Origin: Ianthella basta
Taxonomy: Eukaryota; Porifera; Demospongiae; Verongiida; Ianthellidae
Direction: 5' to 3'
DNA length: 64,000 nucleotides
Assembly: GCA_964019415.1 (NCBI GenBank)
Contig: OZ025885.1
Location: forward strand, 4,676,620-4,740,619
Shown here: positions 38,397 to 63,981 of the stretch, piece by piece
Layout of the letters: the number at the start of each line of letters is the position of its first letter
How positions within the stretch are numbered: the stretch's first letter is position 1
Made by a program: the position numbers and the translations under genes
Notes under the pieces: generated by a model
Told to the model about the DNA's origin: nothing
What the model saw: the letters and a program-made list of their open reading frames with translations, nothing else
Databases searched by the model: none

Positions 38397-38689
38397 TGGG
38401 GACTTCCCAATCTTTTGGCGTACCCCTAATCAAATTCCGTATACTGTAGTCTACGGGAAACGACGGTTACTGTGCTGAAGTAAAACTATGCATGCATGCA
38501 TATGCAAGCCGGAGGAGAGTCACAACTACTTCGAGCCAGACTTATATGGCTAACTCACTCCGTGACTCGCAGTATAGCCATCAACATGTAGTAGCTAAAG
38601 TTAATTTTGAAATATAATGCAAATCAAACATTCAGTGTATCTTTGTTAACTGTTAAAAACAACCTGCATGCATGCTGGACCATCAGGAG

Positions 38690-39060
38690 CTCCATTTACC
38701 CTCTTCTGTAACCTGCAGACAATAACACAGACACTGATGAGCACCCACTAGTGGACACATCACAAAGTAGTGCAAACACTCATACATAAATAGGAATGCA
38801 ACAAGAAACAAGAAAAAGTAGAAAAATGTACCATTTTGACAATATGCTCCTGTGGCCCTCCAACTCAACCTCCATGCTGCCACATATCCTGGCAGCAACA
38901 TAACACAAAGCAGGAGGTGACACACTCCAGGAGGGTAGAAGTTGCACCACACTAAAGGCCTCCTCTGTTTTGGTAGGGAAAGCCTGTTGCCATGCCAACA
39001 TAGCTGCCTTTAGACTATTGCAGAGGAAGACAGAGAATGGTACATGAAAGCAGAGCATAG
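38690..39060 (-). pseudogene. Truncated PAIP1 MIF4G exon copy 1
   Basis: Minus-strand reading AAMLAWQQAFPTKTEEAF then VSPPALCYVAARICGSMEVELEG parallels PAIP1 exon 35933-35839 (VSSPTMHYIAARMCGTMNDELDG). It is followed after a short intron by a GTTACAG-starting piece like exon 35723-35627, which soon diverges. It lies upstream of the PAIP1 PAM2 exon, so it is out of order for the gene. A near-identical copy is at 42567. Confidence 0.75.
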
Positions 39061-39232
39061 GCAAGTGTAGGTAAAGCAAGTGGTACAACTTTGTAAATCT
39101 AGATTCAAGAACTTAGCGCCAGAAACTGTGCATGTGTTCCTCAGTATGGCCCTCAGTTGGCTGGTGTTATGCACATTATGGAGGAGTCTGGCACACATTT
39201 GGCTATGTCTGTATATTCAGCGTGTTAGTTGG

Positions 39233-39300
39233 GCTGTGTAGCTGAGTGGCTGCTACAGTCATTTCAGCTAGGGCTTCTGGTCCCAAGTGACATCAGCGCT
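39233..39300 (+). mobile_element. Weak tRNA-like (SINE head) segment
   Basis: TAGCTGAGTGGCTGCTACAG fits the A-box consensus, followed by GGTCCCAAGT as a poor B box. Duplicated at 43113-43180 with the surrounding segment. Could be chance. Confidence 0.3.
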
Positions 39301-39730
39301 CTGTACTTGATCTGAGTTGATGACATGAATAAAGAACTGGAACAGTAGATTAGGACATGATAGAACATGATGTTGCAGCCACTTTACTCATGTGATGGAG
39401 CACAGAGTGCATTGGGATATTGGGACATGAAATCGTGAAGCAGGAGTGCAACAGGGCATCTATTTACTGCTGCTTCGTGGTAGGAAGTCATGTGAAAGAT
39501 GCAATCAGATAAAAAGGGCAACAAGATACAACACAGTTTATGGGATGCTATTAATGTTGTGTGAGACTACTCCTACCTCTATTACTCATACATGCATTTG
39601 TACGACCAGTTTCAGAATGGTACATTGCCATACATCGAGTTGTACCGGATGTCAAACTGGATTGCATAACGTTAGTAAACGTCATCTTGAATCCTAATTA
39701 TTATCTGCTCACGCGCAAATACATAAAAAC

Positions 39731-39982
39731 GTGATTATGCACGAATCACAGAGAGCAAATTTTGTCTTGGTTGTGGAGTTAGTGTGGCTTCCCTCAGGAA
39801 GTATGAGAGGGGATTGCTGTGCAGCAAGGCTTAGGGCTGCCTGGAAGAAACTGTTCTCCCATAAGCTGAACGAGTCCATTAAAGAGTGCAGTATCGACGT
39901 TGATGGGATTGAACAGAGTTCACACAATCCTCAGTACGTCTGCCGAAAGTGCTTCAGTGGCTACGAAAGATCCCAGCACTAG
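39731..39982 (+). pseudogene. Short cysteine-bearing ORF fragment, unknown family
   Basis: Reads ESQRANFVLVVELVWLPSGS through QYVCRKCFSGYERSQ with a CxxC pair. Looks like the N-terminal part of a zinc-binding, possibly transposon-encoded protein. A copy at 44090-44340 is broken by frameshifts, so neither seems to be a working gene. Confidence 0.4.
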
Positions 39983-40164
39983 CGAGAAGAGCTTTTGGAG
40001 AAGGTGGAGGTAGCCATTTTGAATTTCAAGTGATGTAACAACATTTCTGCAATCTGATTGGGTTGCACTGTTGGCTGCAATGGGAACAACTCAATGTATG
40101 GCAATGTACCAGGCCAATTTTCCCCGTATAAAATAGGCCTGGCTCAGTGAGGCTAACACCACAT

Positions 40165-40417
<253 letters not shown>

Positions 40418-40451
40418 AGGATACATGAAGTAGAAGAAATACTGTACGTAC

Positions 40452-41210
40452 ATGTGCAATTGACTGTGTGACCACTTCTGTTGTTGCCCTGACATCTCCC
40501 CACGGGGGTGCCACCACTAAAGATGGAGGGATAACTGCTCCAACGTTCAATGCAGAAGTTTTGAACTGGGAGGGAGACGAGGGGGAATTCGGGACAACGG
40601 CTTTGGATTCGAGGTTCAGTTTGGACTTTGCAGGAGTGAGTGGGGAAGCTGGAGCTTGTGTGCCATTGGCAGGTGAACTAGTCGTGAATGAGGCGTTCGC
40701 TGGAGTGAAAGAGGGTATTTCTGGGTTGAAGTTGTTGGTGCCATAGTAAAACTCTCTGGGACCTGAACCCGTAATTTTTTCGGTTGCTACTGCCTCGACA
40801 TCTCCCTGTGGGGGTGCCACCACTAGAGGTCTAGGAGGAGGGATAAAAGTCGCTGCTCCAACGTTCAGTGTGGAAGATTTGAGAGGGACAAAGGCTTTGG
40901 ATTCGGGGTTCAGTTTGGACTTTGGAGGAGGAGTAGATGGGGATGCTTGGGATTGTATGTTGACGGCGGGTGAACTAGTCGTGGATGAGGCGTTCGCTGG
41001 AGTGAAGGAGGGTATTTCTGGGTTGAAGTTGCTGGCGCCATAGAAATACTCTCTGGGACCTGAATCCGCGCCGCCGCTCAGTTCGGCAGCCTGTTTGGCG
41101 AGACACCGGGCCCTCTTCAACAAGACTCCTTTAGTCTCTGTGGTGGACTCACGAGTCCCGCAAGATTCGAGAGACGAGGACATAACCCAGCTGAAGAGGA
41201 AATTTGCCAA
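40452..41210 (-). pseudogene. PAIP1 5' exon copy B with internally duplicated PAM2 module
   Basis: Open over its whole length: [18 protein letters not shown] start, then two consecutive PAM2 modules, each with [12 protein letters not shown](P/L)ESKA(F/V)VP and LNVGA-type motifs, six PAM2-like motifs in all. Donor ACAT|GTACGTA at 40452. It could be an alternative first exon of PAIP1, since it lies upstream in the same orientation, or a duplicated remnant. Both upstream and downstream flanks are shared with copy A. Typed as pseudogene only because no complete downstream gene belongs to it. Confidence 0.7.
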
Positions 41211-41417
41211 TGGAGACTTCCCAATCTTTTGGCGTACCCCTAATCAAATTCCGTATACTGTAGTCTACGGGAAAAGACGGTTATTTTGCTGAAGTAAACT
41301 ATATGCATGCATGCATATGTAAGCTGGAGGAGAGTCACAACGACTTCGAGCCAGACTTATATGGCTAACTCACTCCGTGACTCGCAGTATAGCCATCAAC
41401 ATGTAGTAGCTAAAGTT

Positions 41418-42468
41418 CAATCAATCAATCAATCAATGCACATGAGGGTTTTATCTCCCATGTGGGAGGTCGCCCTAATACAACAGGAGTTCCTAGAAAA
41501 TAATGTCTTTATGATAACTCAGTTTATAATATATAACGTTAAGCAAAATTATTAGTCCGCCTCATTCTAGGTCTTCCTCGAGGGCGCTTTCCTGGAACCT
41601 CACCATCATACACTATCTTCGTCACTCTACTGCTGCTCATCTCCTCTAATCTTTGCTTCCACTTCTGCTGCCGTCTATTTACAAGATCCAAAACTCCCTC
41701 CTGCCTCAATCTGCCCCTAAGATCCACATTCCTTATTCTCTCTAACCTTGATACCCCCTCTATCCATCTTAACACTCTCATTTGTGTAGCCTGTATTCTT
41801 CCCTTATGTCTTGCCTGCAATGCCCATCCTTCACACCCGTAAGTTAGCGTGGGAATCACCGTAGCATTCACCACCCTCAGTTTTGTCCCCTTTGTCAATT
41901 CCTTCCTTCCCAGCACTGAGCTTCCAATTGCCCCCACCATCCTCGACGCCATTCCTATTCTCTGCTCCACCTCACTGTCCATACTCCCATCACTACTGAT
42001 CATTGTCCCCAAGTACTTCATCTCCTTTACTTGTTCCACTCTCTCACCCTTAACTTTGACATTACACACCTCATGCTTTCTTCCAACTCTCATAACCCTC
42101 GTCTTTTGCCAGTTCGCCTTCATTCCCCATTCATCCAATCTCTCATTCAACTCCTGCAAATTGTGTTGTAGTGCTTTCTCAGTCTCCGCCAGCATCACCA
42201 GGTCATCTGCAAATAATAATACCTCCAACTGCCCTGTAGATAACTGTACACTGCCATAGAACTTCTTTCTTGCTTCTGTCACTATTCTGTCAATAAAGAT
42301 GTTAAAAAGCCACGGGGATAGGGGGCAGCCCTGCCTTACTCCACTCTTAACCTGAAATCGTGATGATTCCCTTCCTCCTACTCTCACTCTCGCCCAACCA
42401 TCTTCATACAGACTCTGAACTGCTACTAACAACTTTCCAATGAATGATCTGGGGATCACAAATTCATG
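41418..42468 (-). mobile_element. 5'-truncated non-LTR retrotransposon (LINE)
   Basis: A 15-bp repeat GTAGTAGCTAAAGTT flanks it (41403-41417 and 42469-42483). The minus-strand ORF 42459-41539 encodes the C-terminal half of a reverse transcriptase: VRQGCPLSPWLFNIFIDRI, the catalytic FADD in LLFADDLVMLAE, and a downstream YGCEGWALQ...MRVLRWIEG block. The 3' end is a (TTGA)n tail in element sense, seen as ATCA repeats at 41418. Endonuclease and 5' half are missing. The style suggests an RTE-type clade, not proven. The reading frame is intact, so insertion is recent. Confidence 0.88.
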
Positions 42469-42566
42469 GTAGTAGCTAAAGTTAATTTTGAAATATAATG
42501 CAAATCAAACATTCAATGTCTCTTTGTCAACTGTTAAAAACAACCTGCATGCATGCTGGACCATCA

Positions 42567-42940
42567 GGAGCTCCATTTACCCTCTTCTGTAACCTGCAGA
42601 CAATAACACAGACACTGATGAGCACCCACTAGTGGACACATCACAAAGTAGTGCAAACACTCATACATAAATAGGAATGCAACAAGAAACAAGAAAAAGT
42701 AGAAAAATGTACCATTTTGACAATATGCTCCTGTAGCCCTCCAACTCAACATCCATGCTGCCACATATCCTGGCAGCAACATAACACAAAGCAGAAGGTG
42801 ACACACTCCGGGAGGGTAGAAGTTGCTCCACACTAAAGGCCTCCTTTGGTTTGGTAGGGATAGCCTGTTGCCATGCCAACATAGCTGCCTTTAGACTATT
42901 GCAGAAGAAGACAGAGAATGGCACACGAAAGCAGAGCATA
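42567..42940 (-). pseudogene. Truncated PAIP1 MIF4G exon copy 2
   Basis: Nearly identical to 38690-39060: AAMLAWQQAIPTKPKEAF and VSPSALCYVAARICGSMDVELEG. It belongs to the second unit of the tandem duplication, separated from it by the LINE insertion. Confidence 0.75.
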
Positions 42941-43787
42941 GGCAAGTGTAGGTAAAGCAAGTGGTACAACTTTGTAAATCTAGATTCAAGAACTTAGCAC
43001 CAGAAACTGTGCATGTGTTCCTCAGTATGGCCCTCAGTTGGCTGGTGTTATGCACATTATGGAGGAGTCTGGCACACATTTGGCTATGTCTGTATATTCA
43101 GCGTGTTAGTTGGGCTGTGTAGCTGAGTGGCTGCTACAGTCATTTCAGCTAGGGCTTCTGGTCCCAAGTGACATCAGCGCTCTGTACTTGATTTGAGTTG
43201 ATGACATGAGTAAAGAACTGGAACAGTAGATTAGGATGTGACAGAACATGATGTTGCAGCCACTTTACTCATGTGATGGAGCACAGAGTGCATTGGGACA
43301 TTGGGACATGAAATCATGAAGCAGGGGTGCAACAGGGCATCTACTAGCTGCTGCTTCCTGGTAGAAAGAGTCATGTGAAAGATGCAATCAGATAAAAAGG
43401 GCAACAAGATACAACACAGTTTATGGGATGCTATTAATGTTGTGTGAGACTACTCCTACCTCTATTACTCATACATGCATTTGTACGACCAGTTTCAGAA
43501 TGGTTGGTCAAATGGTAAAGCACAAATTTGGTAAATGCTAAATGGTATAATGTTATATATTTTGTGGTGTCTACTGTGTGCTTTTAGTCGCATGTGCCAC
43601 TCAGGACGATGGCACTAAGACATCACACCACGACATCACACCATTGTCATATGCTATTCTACCATTTGCCATACATCATTACTATGTTACCATAACCATA
43701 TCACATTCATACTATTATTATAAATTAGCCATTCTGAAATCAGCCGCAATGTATTATGTATGCATGCAAGCAATGCCACCCTATCTG

Positions 43788-43790
<3 letters not shown>

Positions 43791-43884
<94 letters not shown>
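43791..43884. repeat. (CA)n array in the second duplication unit
   Basis: Perfect CA repeat inside a stretch (about 43510-43980) that has no counterpart in the first unit. Confidence 0.96.
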
Positions 43885-43886
<2 letters not shown>

Positions 43887-44520
43887 CCAAGCACGCATGC
43901 ACACACACATAAACCACATTAGCCTCGCTAATCCTTGCTAAGCCTATTTTATATGGGGAAAATAGGGTGTCTGGTACATACATCGAGTTGTACCGAATGT
44001 CAGACTGAATTGTGCAACGTTAGTAAACATCATCTTGAATCCTAATCAATATCCGCTCATGCGCAAATACATAAAAACGTGAATATGCACGAATCACAAA
44101 GAGAGCAAATTTTGTTTTGGCTACGGAGTTAGAGTGGCTTCCCTCAGGAAGTATGAGAGACGATTGCTGTGCAGTGAGGCTTAGGGAAAGATGATTGTTA
44201 CCTGGAAGAAACTGTTTTCCTGTAAGCTGAACGAGTCCGTTAAAGCGTGCAGTATCGACGTTGATGAGATTACACAGAGTTCACATGATCCTCAGTAGTC
44301 TGCCGAAAGTGATTCAGTGGCTATGAAAGATCCCAGCATTAGCAAGAAGAGCTTTTGGAGAAGGTGGAGCTAGCCATTTTGAATTTCAAGTGACGTAACA
44401 ACATTCTGCAATCTGATTGGGTTGCACTGCAACGGGAACAACTCAATCTATGGGAAAGTACCAGGCCGATTTTCCCCGTATAAAATAGGCCTGGCTTAGT
44501 GAGGCTAACACCGCATATGC

Positions 44521-44571
<51 letters not shown>

Positions 44572-44605
44572 AGGATACATGAAGTAAAAGAAATACTGTA
44601 CGTAC

Positions 44606-45058
44606 ATGTGCAATTGACTGTGTGACCACTTCAGTTGTTGCCCTGACATCTCCCTGCGGGGGTGCCACCACTAAAGACGGAGGGATAAAAGGCGCTGCTC
44701 CAACGTTCAATGCAGAAGTTTTGAACTGGGAGGTAGGCGAGGGGGAATTCGGGACAAAGGCTTTGGATTCGGGGTTCAGTTTGGACTTTGCAGGAGTGAG
44801 TGGGGATGCTGGAGCTTGTGTGCCATTGGCAGGTGAACTAGTCGTGAATGAGGCGTTCGCTGGGGTAAAGGAGGGTATTTCTGGGTTAAAGTTGCTGGCG
44901 CCATAGTAATACTCTCTGGGACTTGAATCCGTGCGGCCCCTCATTTCGGCAGCCTGTTTTGCTAGACGTTGGGCCTTCTGCAACAACAATTCTTTAGTTT
45001 CTGGCTTGGGCTCACGGATCCCACAAGATTTGAAAGACGAAGACATGACTAGTGGCAA
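44606..45058 (-). pseudogene. PAIP1 5' exon copy C (possible upstream alternative first exon)
   Basis: Open frame with start MPLVMSSSFKSCGIREP, three PAM2-like motifs ([30 protein letters not shown]) and a donor at 44606. Its 5' flank differs from those of copies A and B and has a CpG-bearing, promoter-like composition. It could be the original first exon of PAIP1, with copies A and B as later duplicates. Only transcript data can decide. Confidence 0.65.
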
Positions 45059-45212
45059 AGGAGGACCCTGAGGAGTTTGCTGTCCAAAAGGGAAGAGGGT
45101 CCTTCCAGATGGTTGTACAATGGCCGAGCTGAGCTGTTATTGGACTTTTGCCCCGGCACAAGCCCCGCCCCCAACAGGATGCTGGATTACAGATCTTAGC
45201 ATTGCATTGCAT

Positions 45213-46559
45213 ATCTCAACTTTTAGCTACTTGCTAGACGTTAGGGTACAGTCAAGCTTTGCAATGTTCACAGCAGCAGTTTCAAGTGAAACCACATCTT
45301 TGCCACATCCCTACACAGCAGCTTGAAACGAGCAGCAAGCATTGGGGCCGTGATTGGATGGGACGCTCTTTTCGTCATCAAAGGTTGAGGTTTCCTTCAA
45401 AACCGCTGCTGCGACCATGGATTGACTAGGCCAGCAAGGCTGGAGAGTGGTAATGGGGCGTCGTGCACACATGCACGCGCGCAGCGAGACTAGCGGGGAA
45501 TTCCCCACCGTGATGCTTTGTGTCGTCCATGTTACTTAGTTACGTCCGTTTGCCGCCAAAAATGGCAACCAACAGGCAGGGCCTGCACACACAGTGACCT
45601 CTATTCTGGCAACTCTCTCATCTTGTGTCTGTTTGGACGGAATTGGCTCCCAGCTGCAGGATATAGCAACAGAGCATCTACGGCCCACCATCTGAAATGT
45701 CTGTGTTGTACAAGCGTCTTCCTTCCCCGGATGGTTTCAGCTCATTGGGCATGACCCCAGCGAGGGGACGCTTAGGTCACAGCGTGCCGACTCCAGTTTC
45801 CCTGGCAGGGGAACCCAGACAAGACCCTGAGAACGTGAGAGCGCACTGCAACCCACGGTATAGCTAGCGTTAGCTGAACAGGCGCTCTATCGTGCAGGCT
45901 AAGCGATGAAGGAAGGGTAGCTATATTCATACTGGTCAGTAGTGATTGGCTCGGCAATCAGTAAACTGTTTTAGCATTACCCGGAGCACAGAGAGTGCTC
46001 CTGGTTTTGGAAGTATTGGAAAGAGCTTCGGGGAGAAGTCATTTAGCTGTAAGAAAGTAAAAGAGATCAAGTTTGACACTGCCACACAGTTGAGTATGCC
46101 TTGGATAAAACCGCCAAGCTACTATAATTCCCACATCCAAAGCCATTCTGTGCTATTTGTGTTAGCAGCATTTAAACACAGTGCCTTAGATCCATGGATA
46201 CCACCCATTACAAACCCTTCTGTGTTAGACTGGCAGTGTAGTAAATTGTACAAACTTTGACATCAAGTGTGTGTATGATGGTACGTGTCTACTCCATGCA
46301 CAACCTGCCATGTATTTTCAATCAACTAAGGAACTTCACTTTTGTATGTACGTACAGCTAGGATTTGCATAGTCTGATGTCATACAAAATGGAGGCTGGA
46401 AGTGGTCTATGTTTGTGACTAGGACTTGCATTGTTCTGCTGCCCATAATGGCTGTGGAGTTTGTCTGGTGTAATCCGTCAACATGTACAGTGTAGGTCGG
46501 GGCCAAGGGGGCACATTCACTTGTTCACACCTGCTGCTATGCCTTTGTGCTGACTGCAG
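45213..46559. other. Region between PAIP1 copy C and PASK
   Basis: It should contain the divergent promoter(s) and any 5' exon(s) of PASK, because the first PASK exon seen begins at an AG acceptor. CpG-containing around 45340-45500. No convincing coding exon was found. Confidence 0.45.
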
Positions 46560-59493
<12,934 letters not shown>

Positions 59494-61197
59494 TAGAAAT
59501 ACTTCCCTATTACAAACATAAAACCGTGAGATAGTGGTAGACTGCACCACACTGGGTGTTATGTAAGTACTGTACATCTGATCACAAGATAAGTATAAAG
59601 TGGTACAACCTGGGGGGGAGGGGCTAAGTCATGTGTATGATAGCATAGGTTAAAGAAACTACAGTACGTATATACTCAACCCAATGAAGGCATTGATGCA
59701 GTCCTTACCTTGAGATGAACATCTGCATACCAGCCAGACACTCAACATAGTGTTGGGAGGATAACTGTCAGCAGTCAAATTAGGCCTATTACCACTGGCC
59801 CACAGGTGGCTGACCTAGCTAGGTTTCACTGCACCTCCAAGTGGTGCTAATGAAATTTTCCTAAACAGATAGACACCATCAATGACATTGGCATGCACAC
59901 GTGTTGTGTGGTGCACATGTGTGAGCTGAAGATCAGTGTGTTTATGTACTTCTTCACCCAATCAGCTGTGGTTGTGTTTTGTTGCTAGTGATAATGCACG
60001 CTAATGGCCTATTAGTCTAATCGTATGTAAACCTTGTTGGCAAACATGTTTATTTGGGAGATGTGCTGTCTTTGGACACTATTACACCTACTGTAGGTAG
60101 CCGTAGGTGTTCAGTGTTCAACTCAATCAGTGCAGTCCTCCAGGAGCAGATTGAGGTGTGCACTGTTAGTGGAGGGTGGTGGGACATCCTGTTAGCTAGT
60201 AAACTCAGCAATGGACGGAAACGTACCAGAGCCCAAAACACATCATTTTATTGTTTGAAGTTCCCCCTTGCGCTCTCTTGAGCTTGAAGCATACAGTTAT
60301 TCTGGGTTATTTTCTGTTCACACACATTTATGTATGTACAAACGCGTGCGCACACGTACACACACGCACATGCATAGGCTTGTTACTATCATTTTCCCAC
60401 TAGACCTCTTCCTAAATAGGGTAAGGGAGAGGCATATAAGGTAGACTCCCTTTGTGTCCACTCAAAGGAGCCACCTTGACGGGTTCACATTAGGAACCGA
60501 ATCTTTCCTAATTTGGAGTGTGGGTGGTGACAGCTGTCCCATGGAAGTCAGGTGCTGTACCCACAGCACCCAATGGGAGTGCTTGTGGGCTCTTCCCATC
60601 CACACGGACCACACCCCAGCTTGTACGTACGTACGTACGTCAGTTTGGATAGCAGCAGTCAGGTACAGCGACTAGTTCGGGCGTGTGAATTCAAGGAGGG
60701 AGCAGTGTGTGTCATGTACACATACATATCTGTGCATGTGCACATTTGGGAATGGCCTGTAGAGTGAATGCAGCTGAAAGGATTGCATGAGAGTAAAGGA
60801 GCTCCGCCGTACTGTTCTATGGTATAGACACCTGTCATGCTCACCTGCATTTGTGTCCTGTATACCTGTATGGGCTCATACAGTACTCACCACAATTGTG
60901 TTGTACGGACAGTACAGTACATATGCACACCTGTACATATGCTCAGGAGTACAACCAAAGTGAGAGTCAGTTGCAAATGGCTATGTGCTATTAAAGGCTC
61001 AGTGTACAATTTGGCATTGTACTGTTACACGTTCCACTTGAGGTTCATTTTCCTGTGCCCACTTCATACATAGTAGTACGTAGTTTCTAAGACATTGACA
61101 TCATACAGTAGTGCACATGTGTGTTGCTGTATGTCAGAACGAGGTACTGAGCTTTGAGCTGTTTCCACAGGTTAAGTATGAAGTGAATCAGCTAGGC

Positions 61198-61372
61198 TGT
61201 GTGTGAGTGTGTGTGTGTGTGTGTGTGTGAGTGTGTGTGTGTGAGTGTGTGTGTGTGTGAGTGTGCATGTGTGAGTGTGTGTGTGTGTGAGTGTGTGTGT
61301 GTGTGTGTGTGAGTGTGTGTGTGTGTGTGAGTGTGCATGTGTGTGCATGCATGCATGTGTGTTTGTGTGCGC

Positions 61373-61417
<45 letters not shown>

Positions 61418-61433
61418 CGTGTAGGTGTGTGTG

Positions 61434-61496
<63 letters not shown>
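61198..61496. repeat. (GT)n-rich compound array
   Basis: GT repeats with regularly spaced GAGTGT variants (61205-61330) and a later perfect GT block. Confidence 0.96.
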
Positions 61497-61498
<2 letters not shown>

Positions 61499-62639
61499 AT
61501 GCACCAGATGTTAGCAGCTGCAACTCCTTGTGATAAACTGAGACCTTCAGTGGTGTAGGAAGCACCATCAGCTGCAGTGTGGTATTATCAATTTGGTCAC
61601 TTTCATTGTGTACCAACATCTCATTATTGGCTGACCTCTGAGTGTGTGTACATGCTTGTGTGTGTGAGCTGATCTCAGAGTGCTAATTGAGGTAATAGGG
61701 CTAAATGCCTACCACATGACTGTTATTTCAGCACCTGTTGAAGGTTTAAAATACCTTAATGTGTGCCTGTTACTGTTCACCTGTCTAACCAGCTCCAATG
61801 CGACCTCAAAGATGATTCACTTTTACATGGGCTGTAACCAGTTGTTAGCTGTAACTGAAAGTACAACTAAATTAAGGATGTATGGAAACAGCAGTGCCTT
61901 CTTGCCTTTGAGGTGGTTGTACCCAAAGACACCGCAATGTCCCTGGGTTCAGTCTGGTGTAGACTGCGTGGCTGAGTTTGCATCCCCCCCAGGTGGCAAG
62001 GCGGAGGGTATGTACATACACGTACATGGTATATACACAGATTTGCTGATGTAAGGAGCTTTGCTGTTGTAAGCAGCTTTGCTGATGTGTACAACACTGC
62101 AATGCAGTTACAAGGTGATGTTCGCTTATCTACTTTGGGGGCCACTTGGGTAGTCTGTGGTTGTTTTCATTTACAGGACCCTGTAGTCATAAAGCAATTA
62201 CCACGCTTGCGCAGCTGGGTGACACAGCAATTTGAATGTCTTTAAACTGCAACGAGCTGTGTACAATACCACTTCCTATGTAATGTATTTAGCTACTTAT
62301 TGCATAAGTGTGTGGCAGACATGCTGCCAGATGTTAGTGGAATTCACTACCATACCTCAAAACCTAAGATTTATCTCCTTGAGCTACTGTACTGTATGCA
62401 CTGTATGTTATTATGTATATTGGTATAGCATTGCTGTTGCCTCTGGCTTCTGGCTATTCATAGCATGTGTCCACATTGCACTGTTTGGTGCACGTGCACA
62501 TGATGCTCCAAATGACACTATTGTTCATGGCACAGTGTTGTAGTACATATCCACCAAGTTACAGTACAGTAGATCTGTGCAATCCTGGTATAGTGTGAAT
62601 GGAGAATTGTACCCGACATAGAATATTTGTCTGTCATAA

Positions 62640-62940
62640 AAGTTATTAGGCATGCTTAGCTGATAGTAGCTTGATCCTTCTTTTGGACAGTCGAGCACAC
62701 CTGGAGACACTCGCCAAATTAGCGCAACACTTACCCCATCACAGGCATCGTCAGGCATACAAAACTCACAAAAAGAAAACGGTGGCAGCTTTTTTAATGG
62801 TATTGCCACCTTTCTTTTTGTGAGTTTTGTATACCTGATGAAGCTTGCATGTGATGGGTGAAACGTTGCACTGAATTGGCGAGTGTCTGCAGGTCAGGTG
62901 TGCTGGATCGTCCAATAGAAGGATCAAGCTAATATTTGTC
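62640..62940. mobile_element. Fold-back element with hammerhead-like motif
   Basis: Two arms of about 140 bp are inverted copies: the left has TAGCTTGATCCTTCTTTTGG and the right ends CCAATAGAAGGATCAAGCTA. AAAACTCACAAAAAGAAA near the centre is mirrored by TTTCTTTTTGTGAGTTTT. The right arm contains CTGATGA (62835-62841) and GAAAC (62860-62864). No coding capacity. Confidence 0.75.
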
Positions 62941-63799
62941 TCTATAAAATTAATGTCAGGCTTCAAATTGGGTCCGGGACTCGAATAGGAGTCAGGATCA
63001 GAGCAGTATTTCTTTAATAGAGGCAGTGTTTGAATTGACACAACATACACCCACCACCATCATACAGTGCACATGAGCTGCAATACGTGCGTCTGTATAT
63101 GTGCTAATGTTACAGTGTGCACCATTAAAAGGGGCAGAGAGAAAGAACCACAAGTGCAAGTACAGTATTAGCGCTAGGCTACAAATTGTACCATACCTCC
63201 TGGCTATAAAATAATTCCCAGAACTTGACCAGTGGTCATCTAGGGTGTGGAATGTAGATGCACGTTTTCACCTAGGATACGAACCTTTACCCGGTTTCAC
63301 CTAGGATACGCACCATGGCATATCCTAGGCAGTGACTGCTTATAGGGTTTGTGGGTGATTGCAGCATTGTGTAAGTCTGCAGTAGTTGTCTGTTTCCTAA
63401 GTGACCGCTGCCATGGGGTTTGGAAAATTGTGTCATGACAACATACAGTAACTCTGCTGTCCAGCTGTTTGCGAGTTGCTGCTTGTCTGTGTACTAATCT
63501 TATACTACTGTATGTGCATTGTATGGACTCAGTTGTGTGTATATTGTCATGACCTGAAAAAGTTGGTCTCATTTTGTGGTCTGACAGGGGAACCACTAAC
63601 CACTGTACAGCCTATAAATGAAATCAGGTGCGTTGCCATGGGAATGGGCCACAAATTACATAGCTATAACCCACTTCCTCCAAGTGTAGACACACTTGCA
63701 CTTATCTGCTGCAGTCTCTCACTGTAGTTTGTGTACAGTCCTCAGAATGGGTATTCTGCTGTGTTGCACAGCCTCTGCTGTACGTATGTAGCACCTGTG

Positions 63800-63981
63800 C
63801 ACTGCAATGAAGCCTGTCTAAGGCAGACAACTTTGGGCCAGTTGTAATTACGTACAGTACCTCAATTGGGAAGTGGCTGCAGTGCAGAGGTAGTCTGCAA
63901 TGATTCAATGCTAACTTAGTATTTTAGGGCCAGGAGAGGCTAGCTGTTTTATACAACGACCACTATAGACAGGTTCCACTG
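63800..63981. mobile_element. pogo/Tigger-like MITE
   Basis: GCAATGAAGCCTGTCTAAGG start, internal GAAGTGGCTGC and AGACAGGTTCCACTG end followed by TA. A diverged copy of the 27816 family. Confidence 0.7.

Noticed and set aside
45946-46260. ORF upstream of PASK as its first exon
   Set aside because: Its plausible donor (AGCT|GTAAGA) leaves the wrong phase for the exon at 46560, and it shows no family similarity.
61880-62010. Segment with PQCPWV resembling the kinase end DPWV
   Set aside because: Neighbouring residues do not fit PASK, and the available acceptors put the frame into stops.
63583-63628. Possible missing PASK exon reading REPLTTVQPINEI in the right phase
   Set aside because: Short, and lacks the conserved kinase C-lobe residues that should come first. 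The match to the family is too weak.
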